NCBI GenBank assembly: GCA_965153355.1
Contig: OZ231127.1
Coordinates: forward strand, 89,466,001 to 89,530,000
Origin: Flaccisagitta enflata
Taxonomy: Eukaryota; Chaetognatha; Sagittoidea; Aphragmophora
Length of the DNA: 64,000 bases
Direction: 5' to 3'
The position numbers were made by a program, and so were the translations under genes. Below the pieces are notes generated by a model. The model searched no databases. It saw nothing but the letters and a program-made list of their open reading frames with translations, and was not told the origin of the DNA. Positions 59,426 to 64,000 of this stretch are shown here, piece after piece. How positions within the stretch are numbered: position 1 is the stretch's first letter; every line of letters begins with the position of its first letter.

Positions 59426-60097
59426 TCTTTCCTCCATCAAAGACACGAAGTCACATTTCAGAATGAAAAGAGAAAACATGGAAACAATGAATCCTTAAAA
59501 AAAAAAGTAGAGAAAACAAAATCGAGAAAAAAAATCCCAAGATAATTCTCAAAAAAAATATATAAAAATTTGCGACTTATAAACAAATATATCAGACCCT
59601 GAAAACAGTTGTCCCCTCCGGTCCCTTACCAAAAAGAATTGCCGAACAAGAAACAGCTTCACTGCCCCTTTACTGCTCCACTGCCCCTGGCCCATCACAA
59701 GAACGAGACTAATTGTGTTGTAAATTTCTGAACATCTATCCACCAGTTTATGTTTCTCTTGAAATCTTGATCTAGCCCCTATCATTTATCGACATAATTC
59801 CCGAAAAAATTATAAAAGACATTCTTGTTCTAGTTATAATTCTTGACTGTAATTGTAAATCAATATCTGGCCAAGAACTCTCTCTCCCGTTTCACTGGAT
59901 AATGGAATAATGAATCTTTCCCTCTCTTTCCGTGTTTTCTTTTTTGTGGTTGTTTACAACAAAAATCATTTGAATTTTGAATTACTGAGACCATCACCTC
60001 TAGCTCTATTACAATCATAAATATAGTCATGCCTTATTGTGCAGTCTTGTGCATAAGAACATTAACTCTCATTTCTAAATTTTGGGTTGAATTACAG
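59426..60097. other. No gene seen
   Basis: AT-rich unique-looking sequence with A-runs near 59500-59565. Confidence 0.4.
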
Positions 60098-60205
60098 TGG
60101 AGCACCGCTTGAGCGCAACCGCTTATAAGGCATATCCACCTATAAGGCATTTAATTTGCAGACCCCTGAATATATCGTTTATTTCTGTATTGGCAGTAAG
60201 GCAGC
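60098..60205 (+). mobile_element. Pogo/Tigger-like terminal fragment
   Basis: ACAGTGGAGCACCGCTTGAG, CGCAACCGCTTATAAGGCAT has the CAGTNGAnCnCCGCTT-type start of pogo-group elements. No opposite end or transposase is visible. Confidence 0.4.
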
Positions 60206-61428
60206 TTCACCATAAGGCACGACTTTGCTTAACCCTTGACATTCACCCTAGCGAAGACCATTTTTCTCCGCGCTAGTTTTAAACCTCTCTTGTCTTACCC
60301 GTTAAAACGTCTCGTGTAGTTTTCAATGGCTTTGATCTTATGGAGTAAAGAGGAGCCTGAAATGGCTTTCATAAGGTAGAAAACGGGGGAATAAATTGCA
60401 GGAAGAACGTCGTAGAGAACCGATAAAACTAAAGACATTTTTAAAGACTTGCGTTCGCGACTCTACCACACTCGCTGTTCATACATACATCGGTCTGTCG
60501 GTCCGTTTTTTAGTCGCGGAAACTCGATTCTACAACTTGCTGTGACGGTCTTGTAATTATGGGGGTATTTATACCTGAAATTTCCATGGCGAGGCAGTAT
60601 CTACTATACCATTATTTCTGTCTTTTTATGGGGGTGTTAGTTAGCTTTGTGTACATGTTAGTGTGGGTCGACTCAGACTAGTCTGTTTGTTTTTGTTTTG
60701 TTTTTTGTTTTGTTTTATTTGTTTTTGTTCTCCGTAACAGGCTTTGTCCGTCTTTTAGTCAGACCGTCCGTCCGTCCGTCTGTCTGTTTATTTATATAAT
60801 TATCAAATGTAACTTGACTAACATTGAAATGAAAGCGCTGATGATAAAAACTGTTCTTTCTCATAGTTTTCAAACGAATGTTCCCATCATGAAATCATCC
60901 GTCTTCATACAAACCAATGTCGCTACAACGTAACGATTCGTTGTCAGTGCGCGCCATAACGCGTTTGGTCTTTGGTTATTCGGCGCGACACAAAAACGCT
61001 TTTGGCTGACGCGCGCAAGGATCCTTGCACTACTAAAGACGCTCCAAGAGACGCTCTAAGACACTGAACCAAGAGAGAGACGAAGAACATTTAAATTTAC
61101 GACATGAAAGACAGTTGCCAAATGACTGGAGCAGCGGTGGTCACCGAACCTTGACTGCCATTTGCGCGAGAAACGGGAAGAAAGATAGAAAGACAGATAG
61201 GTAGACAGACAAACTGACGGACAAGTTTACAAGCCGAGATGCAGATCGATTGACAGACAGATGGGTTAGCATGTAAAAAAACTGTAACACAGATGGACTA
61301 ACATACAAAAATTGTAACACCACCCGCGACAACCTTCTGGATCCTTTACTGCGAATCATCTTCAATTTCTTCATGAACCTCCCAAAGTTGTTGTCATAAT
61401 CACAAATGAAGAAATGTTGACATCATCA
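60206..61428. other. No gene seen; family 1 scraps
   Basis: TTTTTTAGTCGCGGAAACTC, GATTCTACAACTTGC (60507) and AACAGGCTTTGTCCGTC with GTCCGTCC (60736-60785) look like broken family 1 3' ends. A GTTTTGTTTTG run lies near 60690-60725. Confidence 0.45.
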
Positions 61429-61612
61429 GCTTTACAATGAACATCGACATCATCAATAAACATTGACATCATCAATGAACATCGACATCATCAATGAACA
61501 TTGACATCATCAATGAACATTGACATCATCAATGAACATCGACATCATCAATGAACATTGACATCATCAATGAAAATTGACATCATCAACGAAAATTGAC
61601 ATCATCAACTTC
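61429..61612 (+). repeat. 19-bp minisatellite, ~9 units
   Basis: Units of the type GACATCATCAATGAACATC, with TTG/TCG variants at one position, are spaced 19 bp apart. Confidence 0.88.
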
Positions 61613-62127
61613 ATTATCACTCTTTCATCGTGACGAACTCGCGAGTCTCAAATCCAAATCAGTCTCGAGAATCATTCTTGCCATAAAAGAACCAACTTCC
61701 AAATCCAGGATTAGAAACAAAGAAGAAGCGATTCCTGCGTCTCTTCCTCCTTCTCAGCAAAAAAAAAATCATGCCATTGACGTAGACTTGTATAAATCAT
61801 GGCATCGATTCAATCTCTGCCCGACTCCTTCATAACAAAATCTGCGTAGACTTTTATAACTCATGCGTCATACGTAAAACCACGCTTCCTCTTTCTCTCT
61901 CTCTCTCTCTCTTTGTCTACTAAGGTTCTACATATTTCAATAACCATCGCTACATCTACACAACCAAAAAAAATCGTCTCTCCACGCAGAAAAAAAGCGA
62001 CGTATCGTCTTTCTCTCTCTCACCCCATCTTTGTATTTAACAGTCCGAATCTACTCACTCACTGGTCACTACACAAAAAGTCATCCATTTCCTCTTCTTT
62101 TGTTTTTGCCAAGTTATAACTCTCCAG
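61613..62127. other. No certain gene; possible 5' leader
   Basis: A 79-codon ORF (61596-61835) has no domain. Short CT tracts lie at 61890-61912. Two related ~20-bp segments (GACTTGTATAAATCATGGC and GACTTTTATAACTCATGCG) lie 70 bases apart. The stretch ends in a good acceptor (TTATAACTCTCCAG). Confidence 0.35.
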
Positions 62128-62163
62128 TATTCAAAATGCAGGACGCCAACCGACCTTCCTTGG
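62128..62163 (+). CDS. Isolated exon: possible first coding exon (MQDANRPSLG) or internal exon
   Basis: A strong acceptor (AACTCTCCAG) and a strong donor (TTGG|GTGAGT) bound 36 bases that contain ATGCAGGACGCCAACCGACC. If the ATG starts a protein it reads MQDANRPSLG with a phase 1 donor. If internal, 36 bases keep the frame, and phase 1 in and out would match the end of channel exon 6, but that exon lies 22 kb away. The donor end is duplicated 42 bases downstream (62196 on). The product is unknown. Confidence 0.35.
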
Positions 62164-62420
62164 GTGAGTAAACCTCTCTACAGACTACAGTAGTGCCTTC
62201 CTTGGGTGAGTGAACGCCTCTACAGTGTATTCACCAGCAAAATGTTTCCTATTATGGCTAAAAGAAAGAGGAAGAAGTTTGTAACACCAAAATAGTTCAA
62301 GATATTGATCACTGATAAGGAATTTAAGGAATTTTTTTTTCCAGAGACACAATTCTATACAAAGCTTTGTCTCATCGCGTCGTCCCTCCGTCCCTCAAAC
62401 CGTTGGTAAACAGGAGTTAA

Positions 62421-62632
62421 AACAAGGCCGGATACACGGCTACCCCAGTCGCGTGCGGGTGGGCAGGGGCCATAATTGAGGTCAGTGGAACATTTGGGCA
62501 GGAGCAATAAGGCCAAAACCCCTACTAACGCTGAAAAAGTAAAGTGTGATGGACGGACGGACTGACGGACGGACCGATGGACGGACGGACCGACAAAGCG
62601 GGGTGCAGAGTCGCGTAGCACGCGACTAAAAA
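62421..62632 (+). mobile_element. Family 1 element, complete, AGTCGCGTGC subfamily
   Basis: AACAAGGCCGGATACACGGC, TACCCCAGTCGCGTGCGGGT, GGGCAGGGGCC, ATTTGGGCAGGAGC, GCTGAAAAAGTAAAGTGTGA, a (GACG)n run, ACAAAGCGGGGTGCAG, then the hairpin AGTCGCGTAGCACGCGACT and AAAAA. It is very close to the 15632-15859 copy. Just upstream (62339-62400), CAGAGACACAATTCTATACA and GTCCCTCCGTCCC look like a decayed 3' end of another copy. Confidence 0.85.
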
Positions 62633-62897
62633 TTGCATTTTCGCCCTCTCTCTCCCCTTCCGTTATTATATTATTGTAACCTCGGGTTGCTTATTTTCCA
62701 CTTAAGAAGAATAGATGGGGAAAGAACAAAAATAGATGAGAGAAAAGAGCCAAATAACATTGGAGAAAAAATGGGAGAATTTTCACCTTTTGCATGGTGT
62801 AGAATACAGCCGCAAATTGATGTTGTACATCTTGATAATAACTAAAGATATCTTATATGAAAATGATACATGGTATCATCGCATTGACGCAAAAGAA
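62633..62897. other. No gene seen
   Basis: Two overlapping short ORFs have no domain or splice context. Confidence 0.35.
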
Positions 62898-63240
62898 AAC
62901 AAGGCCAACACCTTACAGTCGCGTGCTATTGTTAAATGTTAAGAACATAAGACTAAAAGACTAAAAGACTAAAATACTAAAAGACTAAAAGACTAAAAGA
63001 CTAAAAGACTAAAAGACTAAAAGACTAAAAGACTAAAAGACTAAAAGACTAAAAGACTAAAAGACTAAAAGACTGAATGTAAATTGTCTTGAAATAACTT
63101 AAAATTTCTTAAATTTACTTAAAAAGACTTAAAAAGGCGTAAAACGACAAACAAAAGCTAAGCGTGACCGATCGACCAACCGACCGACCAACCAACCGAC
63201 GGACGGACGGACCGACCAACCGACCGACCGAGTGGGTCAT
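62898..63240 (+). mobile_element. Family 1 element with a GACTAAAA array, 3' truncated
   Basis: AACAAGGCCAACACCTTACA, GTCGCGTGCTATTG, an 8-bp array (GACTAAAA, ~15 units, 62950-63072), a CTTAAAAAGACTTAAAA zone, AAGCGTGACCGATCGACC, GACCAACCGACG repeats and GAGTGGGTCATAGGAGAG. The 3' hairpin is lost. Confidence 0.7.
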
Positions 63241-63440
63241 AGGAGAGAACCAACCAACATTGTAACTAGGTCAATTACGATATTTATATTTCAATCTTAC
63301 TACAATTCTTAGGCAAGAAAGGCCGATTATCCAGGCCTCGCTCTCCTCCTTTGTTTCCATTCTCTAGCCATTTCTTGGCCATCCCTTTCTGTTGACATTT
63401 ATTGTTTCTGCGCGATCAAAAAGAAACGGGACAGACAAAA

Positions 63441-63827
63441 ACCAGTCGCCCAAAGGCAATATGTGGTCAGCGATACCCGTTGCCCTGCTATGTATGTTGG
63501 TGATTGTAGGTGATGGGTAGCAGGGCAGCGGCCCCAAAGGGGACAATGTCCTGTAGAACACAGGGGACTTTCGTTTGTTCTTCCGTCTGTGTGTGCAGAT
63601 TTGAGCCTGAGGCTGGGATTTAAGCCTTGAGGTTGGGATTTGAGCCTTGAGGCTGGGATATCAGCCATGAGGCTGGGATTTCAGCCATGAGGCTGGGATT
63701 TGAGCCTTGAGGCTGGGATTTGAGCCTTGAGGCTGGGATTTGAGCCTTGAGGCTGGGATTCGAGCCTCAAGACTGGAATTTGAGCCCCGAGGCTGGAATT
63801 TGAGCCTCGAGGCCGCTGCCCAAAAAG
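63441..63827 (+). mobile_element. Family 2 element, both arms, 20-bp array
   Basis: ACCAGTCGCCCAAAGGCAAT, GTGGTCAGCGATACCCGTTG, CCCTGCTA, a 25-base loop, TAGCAGGGCAGCGGCCCCAA, AGGGGACAATGTCCTGTAGA, ACACAGGGGACTTTCG, then about 11 near-identical 20-bp units (GGGATTTGAGCCTTGAGGCT) and the closing GAGGCCGCTGCCCAAAAAG. The array is the most homogeneous of the family here. Confidence 0.8.
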
Positions 63828-63835
63828 TGACCAAC

Positions 63836-64000
<165 letters not shown>

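Overview
The window looks like nuclear DNA of an invertebrate animal. The reasons are a Naiad-type Penelope-like retroelement, GT-AG introns, a candidate animal-type large-pore channel gene, and very dense interspersed and tandem repeats. I cannot name the phylum. There are few real genes, and most long open reading frames are microsatellite artefacts.

Layout. 1-6318: two head-to-tail copies of a Penelope-like element with an N-terminal GIY-YIG nuclease; the first is cut by the window edge and broken by a one-base deletion, the second has an intact 938-residue ORF. 6319-12212: repeats, including a 556-bp foldback element. 12213-15107 (minus strand): one intronless ORF of 964 residues that joins an LRAT/NlpC-P60-like thiol domain to a superfamily-1 helicase-type NTPase. 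15108-34400: non-coding and repeat-rich, with a 1.8-kb satellite built from alternating inverted GTTAATTAAC palindromes (19441-21280), two minisatellites and many microsatellites. 34582-39672: the 5' exons of a spliced plus-strand gene that resembles the LRRC8/pannexin/innexin four-transmembrane channels; exons after the third membrane segment were not found. 40540-44815: a roughly 4.3-kb AAC/AAT/AGC array with a 30-bp higher-order unit. 44816-64000: repeats, nested elements and one isolated exon (62128-62163).

Two short repeat families recur through the window. Family 1 (about 25 copies or fragments) starts AACAAGGCC, carries a GACGGACC/GTCC-type tetranucleotide run and ends in a GC-rich hairpin followed by AAAAA. 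It resembles non-autonomous Helentron (HINE/DINE-1-like) elements. Its 5' subterminal motif and its 3' hairpin change together from copy to copy. Family 2 (about 9 copies) has GGGCAGCGGCCCC inverted arms around a private array of ~20-bp units. Family 3 (GAGCGAG-rich) and pogo-like inverted-repeat fragments are also present.

The genes show no common pathway. The most interesting items are the thiol-domain/helicase fusion, the co-varying ends of family 1, and the inverted GTTAATTAAC satellite. All calls were made by eye from the sequence without database searches.
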